This document shows, piece by piece, positions 51,301 to 63,441 of a stretch of 64,000 bases of DNA. The notes below the pieces were generated by a model. That model searched no databases and was not told the DNA's origin. It saw nothing but the letters and a program-made list of their open reading frames with translations. Origin of the DNA: Chrysomallon squamiferum (taxonomy: Eukaryota > Mollusca > Gastropoda > Neomphalida > Peltospiridae); contig CM022671.1 of the NCBI GenBank assembly GCA_012295275.1, positions 15,052,956-15,116,955 on the forward strand, given 5' to 3'. Position numbers and translations under genes: made by a program. Numbering within the stretch: position 1 is the first letter of the stretch; every line of letters starts with the position of its first letter.

Positions 51301-54300
51301 ATGTGTTAGGTTGAAGTTAAGATATTATTTAATACAATATCATAAAGCTCTTTTGGATGCAAATTAAAGATGAAACATTTTCCAAGCTTAGACTTGTACT
51401 AGTACAACCATTTATACATAACAGACAGCACAAATTTGATCACCACATGCAGTAGTCTTGATTATTTGGCTTAACTAAAAAGTGTTATTCTTTTCATCCT
51501 CAATATCTTAATAACCCACAGTTTTATTTATTTTTGTGCAAGCACCATTGTTTGAGAGAAACAAAAGTATATGTTTTGTAAATAATAATTCCTCATCATG
51601 ATAAAAAACTGTAACACTATATTAAAACTTTACAATGCACTAAAATTACACCTCATTTCTGACAGGCTGGAGTCTGGACACGGGAATTTGTATAATGTCA
51701 CTGTAACGAGGTGCATACGAGTCTGTTTTATCAGGATCTAGCTGAACAGTGGCCATTTCTGTCTGCTCCACAACACTGACAATCATGCCTGTTGTGTTAT
51801 GTATCCCATCACCAACAACCTATGAACAGAACAAGATTTCTTGAAAATGATGATGGTTATATTTATAATTTCATTTTGTGTAAGCATGTTTTAAAAGAAA
51901 GCATGTAAATAACTGAAACAACAGAGGCTAGGAATTAGTCTGACTTCCAATTAAAAAATATATATCATATGTCAAAGGTGATAATAAAATGAATGTCTTA
52001 CTGGTGACATGGCAGCCCGGTTTTATGGTTTCTCTGAAACCTCCCATAGCACATAATGCTGCATTAGCAAGTTTGGCCACAGACATAAGCTGACGAGATC
52101 CGTAACTACTTGGAGAGGCAAGGCTTTCAACTGATGCCAACAAATAGGGCAATCCAGACAGCATGTTATTTAGAACCTGAAAATATGAAATTGTATACTC
52201 ATAAAACCCCAATTCTATGTTGAATGGGTGTATCTGCATCTGTGGTTCTGTATTAGATATGCATGTGTTTGTTTTAATTTGATCGATATATAAATATATG
52301 TTCATATACATATACATACACATACACACAATAAACAAAAGAAAATAATTTGGAATTCAGAATAACAGTTTATCATTCTTGAATTCTGGCCTACAAAGAT
52401 ATCCACAATCATTACAGAAACTTCAACAATTTAAAATTCATTTTAATTTAGAAATGGTGTATGAAACTAATTAAATAAAAACACTGTTATTCAGTATACC
52501 CTCTGTGTGGCATCTGTCCATGTTTTTGCTGTGGAAGAGAGAGGTGCTTTCAGCAAACTGTGCAGCAGTTCAATGATCTCAGCTGCCATTGTATTGGCCA
52601 CATGTCCACTGATGAATGGCCTCACTGGATCTGTTCTGTGTTAACAAAAAATATATTCCATTTTAAAGATAACTGTCTATTACAAGAAGATAACAAAAGC
52701 AGAAGTCTTCCTGAAAAGTGTTAACAGCAAGATTGTAAGATTGCAAAATTATATTTTAAATCTGACACTTAATACTTTAAACATACACACACACACACAG
52801 ACCTGCCTGAACCACTTTTGTTTCATACAAAGCCCATATAAGACAGCAAATAAGAAAATATAATTCTGTATCTGAGTATTACCTGGCAAGTGCAGAATTC
52901 CTTTCTTTGCAAACAGTTTCTGTAGCAGTCTTCTTCTTGTCAGTAGATCCATCTGTTGGGCTGTCACTAGGTGGTGCTGTGGATACAACAAGTCCACTCT
53001 GGGCCCATTTATAGGCTTTACGAAGAGCAGTCATTGCATCCTCTGTAGTTATTTCAGCTTTGCCAGTCTGTCATTAATAAAAATGTACATATTAAATTTT
53101 TATCGTTTTATCTTTATGTATCATCTTGTGTTATATTCAGAATAATTCAAAATATGAGAACAAAATAAATGTTATAAATCACCTTGGCTATTTCCTTGTC
53201 TATTCTCATTACTCTGTCAACAGTGGATCCACTTCCAAGACGAAACATTCTATTTTCAACACTAAAAGATAAAGATAAAAATATCATTACTATCTATAAT
53301 AATATACTATTTGTTATGTCTTGTAAACAACTTGATAATATTAATGACATGTTTGTATGTAAACTGTGTAACTTTATATTGAACCATTCAGTCGGAACTA
53401 GTTTCTGAAAATCAGGTCCAAGGAAAAAGTGCTTATTTTACTGCCAGACAGCAATGTTATATGTTAATGTGTAAAAACATCTAAGTCTAAAAGCACAGGG
53501 TGATTATATTAATTCCATTTATCAGATTATAATTAAAATGACACCATAATACATCAGTGAAAGGCTGGATATAATTTTTTTTTATAGAACTGCATTACAA
53601 TGGTTTATTGTGTTACTGAATCTGAAGTTTGTGACTGAACTTGATGTTTTCTGCCTGTAGTAAAGCTTGACTTTAAACAACAGAAGGACAAGAAAACATC
53701 TTAGAACCATTTTTCTAAACAGATGAAGGTAAAACAGTTTGGGTCTTTATTAACTAACTGAAAGGCATCATGTTTCTAGAAAGCCAACATGTCTCTGGTC
53801 ACTGTTCTGCCTCAAAGTCAGAATCACCATGCTAAACAGAAATATATACACATGGTTACAATGAAACACACAACCACAGATAGCAACACAAACCTTTTAC
53901 ACTGCATATTAAACCACTCCATACTAAAGTGTTTAACCATAATATTTTGTAATTTTTACAGTTTTCATTAAACATGAGAATTCAACAAACCTTAACAAAG
54001 GTTGAAGAGCTTCACTGGATGCTTGATCAACTCTCTTGTGAATGAAAACAGACATTCTACCACCTTGAGTGTCATTATCATCACATTTGTTCTTTTCTCT
54101 GTTCATGCAAGTTGATGATTTTGGAGATATGTCTTCTGAAGGACTGCAACTGGATAACATAACTCTGTCACCTAATTAGGGAAAAAAGAAAAGAAACAAT
54201 CATTGTGAAATTTAGAAGAAAAAATATTTGTAATGAAACAAATTTTTTTTTTAAAGTTATATTTTGTTTGGGCCTAAAAGTGATAAATATGCAAATTATA

Positions 54301-57300
54301 TAGCATTGTTTTATCTTAATCTGCAAATACACATGATGCTATTTTCTTTCCCAATACTGGATTTATGCAAAAATAATAATCTTTAATACTACTCAGTTTA
54401 AAGTAATTCAATTTGAAAAATTTTGTATTCTCCTAAAAGTTACCAGGTACAAGAAAATCTCCCAGTTTTGCCAAAAGCAAGCTGACTATTCTTGCTGGGG
54501 TGTCTGTAACAGGTTCTGCATTGCTCCAGTGTGCACTGTATATATCATGTCCCCATGCTGGGAGTTCAATGTCTTCACAATCCAGACATGTTAGAAGTGG
54601 TAAAGCAACACGACACAGCTGTAGAATTATCAGAACCAGTTTTGGTGAAGGTCTGAAAATTATAAAGTGACAGCATCATCACTGACATGTAGCTCTATTT
54701 GAATTACGTTGTTGAACATCTCAAAACAATAGTAAAGACTTTTTAAATTTATTATTTCTTTATACATATATTTTATTTAAAAACCAAAATGATGGATTCA
54801 CTTAAATTAAAATGATCCTCCAGTAAAATTAGATCTGCAGCATTATCCTGAATTAAGATAAATATAACAAGAATTTCAAAACCATAAATTGACATTTAAA
54901 ATATATTTTAATTATATCAACAATACCTTTGATCAAGTAACAATGACAAGAGTTTGGATACACAGGCTGGCTGACTCAGAATAGCTTTACCCATGCGACT
55001 CCTGAAAGCAATATTATAATTTTTAATTATTATGTAGACCATGCACTAAATTATGCTTTTGAAAAAAATTATTATTTAAGAAATAAATAAACACCAAAAA
55101 ATGTATTATAACTTGAATTACTTACTGTTTGTTCCTTTTTTATAGATCAGTGTTAACTGAATATAATACATCATTTTAAAATCACTATATTCATTTTAAA
55201 ATAAAAATAACTAAATTAGTACTTTGATGAAAATGTCTTTTCACAAAACCCTTTGTAAATAATTCTGTTTCCAAGATAAAAGCATAAACTTAAATAAGAC
55301 TATCTATGCAGTAGTGATTAAATACAATCACCTGGATAAATTATTCAGGAGACCTAGGACATCTTGCAGTGCTTCTGTGCTGGCTGCTTCATTGGTGGCA
55401 CCCTCTGTTGCTCTTGTGAGATAATGAGTTAAAAGTGTGGAAACTTGTCGTGCTAGTCCTGAATGTTCCAACTCATCCAGATCAGATCCTGTAAAAAGTT
55501 AAAATGATATAATAAAACAAAATAAAAATATACTTTTAATAATATACTTCTCATTTTTCATCCAGATTAAGTCAAAATTTGACTAGTATTTGACCTTTTG
55601 GTGAAGTTCCAAAAATTATACAAACAATTCAGTTTTCATTTAAACTTTAAAAGATCATCAAGTTGATGTTGACAATAACAAAAACATTTTGCCATTTGTG
55701 TATCAGCTTATGACTTCTTTTCCCTTCACCTTCAATAATTAATTTTTTTCACATAGACCAGAAGAGATATTCAAATGTTTTTGCTTTTATTAGCTGTACC
55801 CAGTTTTCATATCACAGTGTCTATTACAATGAATACATTAAAATAGCATTGCTGCATTAAAGCATAAAAGAAATAACATTATTCACCATAACATTAGGAT
55901 AATAAGCAAAATAATGTGAAACATGTAAAATGAACATTTAAAAAAATATATATAGTTAATTTGTTTTTGTTTATTTAATATGAGAAATTAGGAACATTAC
56001 CATCCTCAGCCTCCCATGTAACACAGCGGCTAGCTAGAACCTGGAAACCTGCCCATGCCATTGTGGCCACTCGCTGGGCTGTTGTCTGACTTTCTCTAGA
56101 GTGACTGTCAGTGCGCTGACTGACTGTTCCACACAACTGATCCAGTAAGTTAACAAGACCTGACCACACCAGACATCTTTCTTCAGCCCTAAATATTGAC
56201 AAAATCCAATTAGTTTTCCTACTGAACCAGAATGTAAAATAAAGAAAACATATATATAGATATAAAAGCAACAACGATTCAACAATAATACAACATAAAA
56301 GAAGCAAAATATTACAGACAACAAAAATAATGAAGAAACATTAAGAATTTTAATATTTCTTTATTTTGTCACTGTTCATTAATCACAGAGAGACAGATGT
56401 AGGGGTGTTGGTTAAACTCAAATTTATTTTCAATTCAAAGCCTGTAAGAGGAAGATGTACCTGGTGTATGGAACAGTACAAAGCAAGGTAATACTGTTAC
56501 AGCAAGCAACTCTACTCTGTGCTGCCAACTCCACAACGTTTGTCATTGTATCCATGAAGGCTTCTCGGACTTGATCAACCATTCCTCCACAAGTCAGCTG
56601 CTCAGCTCTAAACAAAAAATATTAACTCATAAAAATGCTATCGGCATACAAGTAATATCTTAGTTTATTAGGCAATCAGCAATTACAAAATTTAAATTAA
56701 AAAGTGCATCCTTTATCTAATCATACCATACTAATTTGAACTATTCATTTGTTTAACCATATTCAGTTTGGTTATTTTCTATAACCAAACAAGATGCAAA
56801 TATAAAATGTCTGACACCAACTGTGCTTCAGATATCTGATAGAAATTTTAAGAAATGAATTCAGTGATGAAAATAATATGTAGTACAAATTCACCGACCT
56901 GAGAATCAGGTGAATTTCTGAGCAACACATTTCTATTGGAATGATACTTTATAACATTTATCTTAAGTAGTTATAAAAGACCTTAAAAAAAGATAATTTT
57001 CATATCAGCTGTATACAATTATCATCCCGTTTGATAAAATTTTTAACCATATTATCAACAAAAAACAAATATATATATATAGAGATATTAAATGTGAATG
57101 GATATTTCTTACTGTGGTCCAAATCTAAGCACAGATGTGACAGCAGAAACAAGGTGAGTGGCTCCTCCTATTTTCCCAGCATCAGACAAAAGACTCTTCA
57201 TATAAAACAAAGCTTGCTGACGAGATACACCTCTTTGCCATCTGACCTCAGCTGCTTTCAGGAATTTATCACAGGATATCTGAAATGGAATAAAGTCAGA

Positions 57301-60300
57301 TTTGTTCTGAACTTCAGCGGCAGACATTTTTTTGTAATAAACTTGACTCTACACCAGTTATTTAGATTTCATCATGTCTGTTCAAACAGAAGATTTAAAT
57401 TAACAGGTATCAAAGTCATGATATTGTTTTGAACTTACTGCTTTCTCAGGATCACTGCCAATAAATGCAAACAGCTGATCTATCAGTACTACATGAGTCG
57501 GTCTATTCTCAGAGTTGTCTTCAACTAAGTCTTGAAATATGGATGTAGGTCCTCTTTTTCTTGCTTGTCTCTGTCTGTTGTTAATTAAAAAATATACAAG
57601 ATATGAAGTGAAAACAAAATGTCAATAACTGGACAAAACTGTATGTCAGATTCTTAAGTAATAATTTTATTTTCTTGTTGTCTAGAGTATGTCAACTAAA
57701 TATCCTTAATAACAACTCTTATATGAATATATTTACTTTACAGTTAACTTTATTTTTTAACACTTAATTTCCTTGGTATTACAGCTACTTCAATTATTTC
57801 AGCTATAAATAAATAAATAAATAAATAATTAAATAAAAATGTATATATAAAGAAAAGACTACATGAATACTTGTTTTTAAAGTGTATCTGTGGAACAATG
57901 GTATAATGGCTTAAATATACTGTCTCTACTTCAGTCTCATAGTTGAATTTGTATCCTATGGCCAATAAATGTTAAAAAGCCAACCAGTATAACAATAAAT
58001 GATGAATTTAGATGTTACAGCACACTTCCAACATAAATTTAAATAAAATAAATGATCAAGTACAATTTGGAAAGTACAGCTTGGGATTTACAAATAACAA
58101 ATTAAAAATACAGAGAAAAATTGAATATAAAATGTTGAATAAAGAAGACAAGACTTAAAGAAAGCAATCAGCAAAAGAAAACAAACATCATTTGAAGTGA
58201 TCATATTAAATCTTTTTTTTTTAAAATGACATAAGGACAACCTATTTGAATAGTTTACTTCTTTGATAAATGCCATTATGGTGATGGCTTATGTACACAT
58301 GATTATAAATTCAGATCCCCAAAACTCTATAACAAAATCATCAAATGATCTCCCATTGCTAATATTCTCTTTCTGTAGTGTCATTTTTTGCCAAATACAA
58401 ATGCAATAAAAGATGGAAGTATAGGCAATGTATTTAAGCATTATTTCACTGTTCTACAGGTACGCTTTAAATTACCTAACCTCTGCAATTTCAGGACTTC
58501 CACAACAGAATCATCATCAACTCCTGATGGTGCTGAAAGACTTCTGCCTAGTGATGATGGTGGTCGCAGGACATCTGTATCAGAATGTATCATCACATTT
58601 GGTACTAAAATGGAAATATAAAGTATGACAACTAAATTTAAGAGCAAACAGAATTAAAAATATTTGGAAAAAATTAAATACTGAAATTATATTTTTTGTC
58701 TTATTTTAATCCAAAATATTTCTCTGAAATGAATGTTGCCCTTCTCTACCAAAATAATAAAACAGTAAATCATCTCAGGTAATAATAGCCACTGTCAGAA
58801 TTCAATTCATATGACTACATTCAAAAAATTTTATCAACAGTTAATAACAAACATTTCCTTTTCTATCCTGTGATAAATGGTTTAACATTTAATAAACAAT
58901 AAATAATAACCACCTTGCTGAGAGACAGTTCCATAATTTGACACAGAGCGACACATGGAGCTTGATGCAGAATGATCCACAGGTGCTATGTTGACATTGA
59001 GCAAAAGATCAAGATGTCCAAGTATTCCATCCACAACCTGTTTTGTCTTTTCCATTGCTGGCCTGTCTCCCTTTTCTGAGCAACTTTCAGTATCCAGCTT
59101 AGCCCTGAGACAAAAACATGAACTAATTTTATATCTCTTTCCACAGAGTATTAGTTTAATAGACATTTGATTTTAAAACTAATACACTTAAATTAAATAC
59201 GTCTAATAATCAACTTTAAGAACAGATACAATTAACTGAAAACTACTACTGGAAAAGAACAGTTGTAATAATAACAAAATACCAGTATTTACATATTTTT
59301 TGTGAAGTGTAGTTTTTAATTTTTTTAATAATAAAACCATGCCTCATTACATTAAGAAAACAGTTATCAGAATGATTATAATACTCTTTATGATATTTTT
59401 GTTAAATTAATCTTATTTGAACTTACATCAATGCCTTCACTGCAGCTTCAGAATCATTTAGATCAAGAGGTATATCTTTTAGATAGCACAGCATTGCCAG
59501 CTCTTTCTGTTTCATCTGTAATGAATATACACATGTCTATCATTTTACTCTATCTCACAATGCAATATAAAAATTCTTCATTTTTCCTTTAATGATCACC
59601 TCAAAATTATCATCTAACTGTACGTATTAGGTTTTGATAATTTGTTGTGGTTGGTGTTGTTAACATCATCATCAATTTAAATAAATGTGAAAATGCAAAA
59701 TATAAAACACTGATATTAACTGTCTGACTATAGCAGGTGGAAATGTAACCTAATGTTACATCAGCCAACAAATGGCTCAGGCAAACTTTCATAAACTGAT
59801 ATATCACACTGTTTAACTTATTAGGAAATAATAATAAAATTTAAAAAAACAAAAAAACCTGGAAATATTTTGCTAAAAAAAGTTTTTTTTTTTGAAATTT
59901 TAAGGAAAGCATTTCTGCTTGAAAACTATTACAGAACATAGAAATTATTCTCAGCAATTACCATCTGATTTCTGAAGAATTTACAATCAGTGAAATCCAT
60001 AAATGACTGGGACACAAATTACATTTCAACTGTCAATACATTTTTTATATGAAATACTGACAACAAAAATGTATCATTTGTCTGCATAAATGAGAAAAAA
60101 GTATGAAAAAGAAATGTCTTTCGCATATAACAGCAATTAACTGAACAAAATTTTCTGTCACCAGCCCATGGCCCATGCAAGTTTTTTCTTTTTTATTAAA
60201 TTAATCCATTAAGAAAATGTTTTAAGCAGTAACCATAAATATTTGAAATTGTTATTTACTTAATTTACATAATAAAGGATGAACATGTCAGTTTTAAAAT

Positions 60301-63300
60301 AACAAAAAAAAAAAAAAAAAAAATAGTAATAATAATAATGATGATTATCATTATTATTTTTGAAAAATCAATATTGAATAAACAATTTACCTCATGCAAA
60401 TGAAAATCATGGAAAAATGGTTGCATATTTAGGTTAGCTTCTTGATGTCGTTCCACAATTTCATTATGCCATCTTTGTTCCAAGTCTGCCAAACTCTGAA
60501 AGTTGTAAGATTATTAAAGTGTTTAACCAGAACACCATGGTGTGTTTTGATAATGAGTTGTATTTAAAAAAATAATAATACCTAAAAGAAAAGTTGTTGT
60601 GTTGTTAATTCAGACTACAAAAACAGAATAGTCTCACCTACTTCTTCTACAATCAATAAAAACTTGGTTTACAATGAAAAATTAATTTGATTAAAAAATG
60701 TTTTTTTTTTGTTTTTTTTTGCCATTTGATCATTTTGTTTATTTATACTGAAAGTGTTCAAAATCATGTAGATGATTTCCTAACCTGCAGCTGTCTGACC
60801 AGTGCATCAAGACGACGGAACACTTCATCCACTACCAAATTCAACAAAGCTGTTTCTTCTTCATGGCCTGGAGTTGTGGGCTTGCCTAGGTGTGACACAG
60901 TTTCAGACAGAGACAAGTGTTTTATCACTACTGACAACAGTCGCTCCTCTAGACTTGCTAGCTCCAGAACTTCTCTTATGTAACAAACAAGAGACAAGAC
61001 ACTTGAGATTAAACATGTCTACAATGTAGTAAATTAACCTAATATCACATTTTGTTTGTTATGCATTCAATAGGTACATATTTTCACTATAGCTAATATA
61101 AAAAATTAAAAAGGTTTTATGTGTAATATTCCAGTTATTTCAATTACAAATAATTATTTGTGTTTCAGGGAAACAATACATCCCAAACAAAGTACCAAGC
61201 AAACTTCAGCATAATCATAAAACATTATCTTATTAAATGATTTTGTGACAAATGGAACAAAACGATATTTCCATAATGGTAATAGGACCTACTTGATACT
61301 CTGTCTTAACCGTGGTGGTTGTCTTTTTGATATTGCTCTTAGTTTAGCTATGATCTCATTGGGAAGTTTAATCCTGGCTAGAGACAGCTTGCTCTCAAAT
61401 TTTGATTTACTGGTTGGGAAAAGTGTTGTATCCGATTCTGATTTCCATACACATCTAAAATAAAATGCAATATTCTACTTTATAAATTCTATTTAAACAA
61501 AAATATCTCCGTTAGTAAATTACAAATAAGAGTATTCATACTTTTATGTTAAAAATGATATGATTTTGAACGTCTATTATATGAAAACAAAATGCTGTTT
61601 GGGGATTTAAATTTTCATATATTTTACAAATCTTTAAATATGGATCTTTCATTTTTTTTCAATTGGAATTTTTGAATAATTAATATTTCCAATTCTTACA
61701 AACACAAAATTATAAAAGAAAAATAATTTCATCCTCAGTGGCATACAATTATATGCTAACCTTTGAAGAAGCTTTGATTTAAGAAGCCGTCTACAAGCAA
61801 TTTCTTCAATGGTTTCCTGAGGTCCCTGATACAGAACCATAAGCATAGCTCTCAGTAACGATGAAATTGCTAGTGTCAAGTCAACAAGAAATGGCAGACC
61901 ACCAGACACATCTTCAGGTGATTCCTTTATTCAAAAAAAAAAAAAAAAAAAAAAAAATTCTTGAATTATATTTAAGACCCCTATATTAATAATAACAAAA
62001 AATATATTTTTCATTGTTATATTTTAGCAATTCTGCAGAAAAGAGAAAGAAAAAACATTATTTTACTTTTGACAAATAATACAATTCATTAGATCAGGCT
62101 GTCAGATATAATGAGATTGTTATGAAAATTACTGCTCTGGAAATTTTCAGTGTTTTAAATTTTGTGGTTCAGTTAGCTAGAAGAGTTTAAACATTTTTTA
62201 TTTCAAGGTTTGGTGATTTAAAATATATATGATCAATGTGGGACTTTCTCATGGCTTATGACTGTACCGGCATGGCAAAAATAACAGCACCTAAAACTCA
62301 GTAACTGATTTCATACAGTATTATATTTAGTTAACATATTTAAAATTTTGTATTTCAGTTATATGAATTTACATTATAAATAATTATAAACACAATACTT
62401 CATGTGAGAAAGATCAATTAGAACAGAATACATTTAAGTCAAAACAATCAAGTGAACTGTTGTAGAAATCTGAAACAAAATTATTTTATCTTGTTAACAA
62501 CCTGAGCTCTAACAGTTACGAGAAATCCCCACATGGCTTTGTCAGGTGTGTTGTGTTCTCGACCACTCCTCATTTCAAATGAAAATGTCACTGTGTCACC
62601 TTCAACCTGCAATTAGAAACAATTAACTTTTAAAAGATGTTATTTATTATTATAGTCATTTTCACACTAATCGTTGAGCTTTGAGTATAAAAACATTAAT
62701 CTAGCCAAGGACAAAATAATGTGTACAAATGTTATTTTAAACTTTAACCAAAAATTATTACAGAATAATAAAATCTAGGATGATTTCATATTCAAACAAA
62801 AAGTGCAACCTTCACCAGGTCTCTTGGCCATCCTGATCCAAGAACACATCGACTGCCAAATCCATATGTATTCCCACCGTATTCTGCAACCTTTTTAGAA
62901 CTTGTGTTAGGTCCAGCATACACAATCAACTGAAAATAAACCTTTTTAAATTACTACAAAATGTGAATTTTTCATTACAGATACTGCTTTCTATCCATGG
63001 CCAAATGTTTCACTCTCATGGTTCATAGCGACATGAAACTAATGAAATCTTAAATAAGTGTTTTTGATAAGTGGATCCAGTATTAAAATAAAAAGATAAT
63101 TTTGAAACTGTATCCAAGAAAAAAATTAAAAACTGTATTACCATTAGCAGTTTCAGAATTACATTAATGTATAATTAACAAAATTCAAAACAATAACATG
63201 ACATTTAAGTTAACCTGAAATTAAAAAGCCAAAATATCTAACCTTGTCATAGTCATACTGTGATGATGAATTTGGATCAAATCTCAAATAGAGACAGCGA

Positions 63301-63441
63301 GCTCCAGGGATATGAACTGTCTCCTTGAATTTGTAATTGTCCCTCACTGGGTGGATGGTTTCCACTGTTTTGCCAGAGGCCCACGGTGCAGGAATCTTCA
63401 AACCTTTAAGCAAATCCAAGTGAATCTCTTCACTGGCTGAG
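35208..63441 (-). CDS. HECTD4: HECTD4-type giant HECT E3 ubiquitin ligase (N-terminal exons outside window)
   Basis: Forty-eight exons on the minus strand, about 9.77 kb of coding sequence (some 3,250 codons), cover the middle and C-terminal part; the protein begins beyond the window. The order is: a beta-sandwich module (VHIPGARCLYLRFDP), long helical repeats, a SPRY domain, a second beta-sandwich segment (VHFPGAGCLIISC), a Ser- and Lys-rich linker and a C-terminal HECT domain. Identification as HECTD4 rests on remembered human features: AAPEITLDPLE, GLMETDTHVEYFW, FIKFACNQERIP, AHVPPYPMKIAPPDGT and a final REDPLSG. The ligase would accept ubiquitin from an E2 on the catalytic Cys (35307-35309) and pass it to substrates, which remain poorly known for this family. 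Phases agree at all junctions but one (52002 to 51819). Exon coordinates are in the sub-entries. Confidence 0.94.
36994..37130. repeat. Compound (GAT)n/(AAT)n/(AAAAG)n microsatellite
   Basis: Four motif classes follow in order within about 140 bases of a HECTD4 intron: GAT, then AAT, then AAAAT, then AAAAG. It ends about 20 bases before the donor of the exon 37151-37269. Confidence 0.93.
37583..37608. repeat. (TG)n/(AT)n microsatellite
   Basis: Short alternating TG then AT run in a HECTD4 intron. Confidence 0.75.
41204..42672 (-). CDS. HECTD4: HECTD4 exons: Lys/Ser-rich linker before HECT
   Basis: Exons 42583-42672, 41971-42076 and 41204-41337. The first two encode a basic linker rich in Lys and Ser (KGKLTKKSPRSSKEK, EKIKGKDVSEKPSK), probably disordered. 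The third is folded (LTLDGFLQFVMDTAKHDVRAVW). The mariner-type MITE at 41535-41758 lies in the intron between the second and third. Confidence 0.85.
41535..41758. mobile_element. Mariner-type MITE (non-autonomous)
   Basis: A 224-base element flanked by TA on both sides (41533-41534 and 41759-41760), the target duplication of Tc1/mariner transposons. The ends are inverted repeats beginning CAGGGTGTCCACAAAGTCTG; the first 27 bases match except for one A/G difference. There is no transposase frame inside, so it depended on an autonomous relative. It sits in a HECTD4 intron and does not disturb the nearby splice sites. Confidence 0.92.
42357..42383. repeat. (AT)n microsatellite
   Basis: Perfect AT run in a HECTD4 intron. 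Confidence 0.9.
43022..44968 (-). CDS. HECTD4: HECTD4 single 1,947-base exon
   Basis: One uninterrupted exon of about 649 codons, far longer than the gene's other exons (75-292 bases). It completes the second beta-sandwich (VIIPGDHVHIRLG), then gives helices (YVFHILAQSLRILHVLEGG), a Lys/Ser-rich low-complexity loop, and further folded sequence (LGFGEPRTRKVVSEAVTDA). The donor is GTAAGA at 43020-43021 and the acceptor is TTTACAG. Long frames on the opposite strand, such as 43481-43888, are shadows. Confidence 0.92.
45163..47675 (-). CDS. HECTD4: HECTD4 exons between SPRY and the large exon
   Basis: Exons 47409-47675, 46994-47244, 46502-46662, 46059-46276, 45751-45950 and 45163-45293. They encode an acidic loop (DDVSDVEIDEDSTTEDH), a mixed helical stretch, a small beta module (LTGTVLDID joined to QNELVQVETYL), helices near LRSALLQLIDHC, and then the start of the second beta-sandwich (FPVTEIKVSTDVHFPGAG). 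Splice phases match throughout. Confidence 0.88.
48105..49397 (-). CDS. HECTD4: HECTD4 exons: SPRY domain
   Basis: Exons 49249-49397, 48642-48879 and 48105-48363. SPRY marks in order: FYWELEICSYGE, LVSFGFAP, VRLDVTIKAGDVAGIGWE, GQVYFTLGGRRL, MYPIVHIQ and VRANFGSRPFLF. SPRY domains bind peptide or protein partners, here perhaps substrates. The last exon adds a Ser/Glu-rich loop (SASDTDNEESLSEGRRDS). Confidence 0.92.
49084..49130. repeat. Interrupted poly-A run
   Basis: A-rich tract with single G and C interruptions in the intron between two SPRY exons. Confidence 0.85.
49891..53067 (-). CDS. HECTD4: HECTD4 exons between the helical region and SPRY
   Basis: Exons 52883-53067, 52500-52635, 52002-52176, 51652-51819, 50679-50970, 50325-50428 and 49891-50052. 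A small beta module (VVGDGIHNTTGMIVSVVEQ) follows the motif FRETIKPGCHV. The exon 52002-52176 ends in phase 1 at its good GTAAGA donor, yet the next exon must start in phase 0 because TAG precedes it in frame. A weaker donor 5' of GTCACC, after CAT, would keep phase 0. Confidence 0.82.
53183..61924 (-). CDS. HECTD4: HECTD4 exons: helical repeat region
   Basis: Sixteen exons: 61761-61924, 61293-61454, 60785-60974, 60391-60495, 59427-59515, 58914-59104, 58481-58604, 57439-57574, 57113-57279, 56461-56607, 56001-56188, 55332-55488, 54927-55001, 54444-54652, 53991-54171 and 53183-53261. All junction phases match. The sequence is mostly amphipathic helix (for example LTLAISSLLRAMLMVL, LGLLNNLSR, LLSLLLDQR), with short charged or Ser-rich loops. 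No enzymatic motif is seen; such scaffolds usually bind partners. Confidence 0.88.
61932..61957. repeat. Poly-A run (poly-T on the coding strand)
   Basis: A homopolymer ending about eight bases from a HECTD4 acceptor (61925-61926). On the coding strand it is T-rich and probably serves as the polypyrimidine tract. Confidence 0.85.
62502..63441 (-). CDS. HECTD4: HECTD4 exons: first beta-sandwich module
   Basis: Exons 63243-63441, 62816-62929 and 62502-62606. They encode HP-V-RDNYKFKETVHIPGA, the LRFDPNSSSQYDYDK strand, LIVYAGPNTSSKK and VEGDTVTFSFEMRSG, ending in WGFLVTVRAQ. This all-beta, CUB-like pattern is shared by HECTD4 and ZZEF1-type giants. The first exon starts in phase 2, so an upstream exon must exist; I find none before 64000. 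Confidence 0.9.

Noticed and set aside
57031-57432. 133-codon plus-strand frame
   Set aside because: Crosses a HECTD4 exon (57113-57279) antisense and two intron pieces; no domain features.
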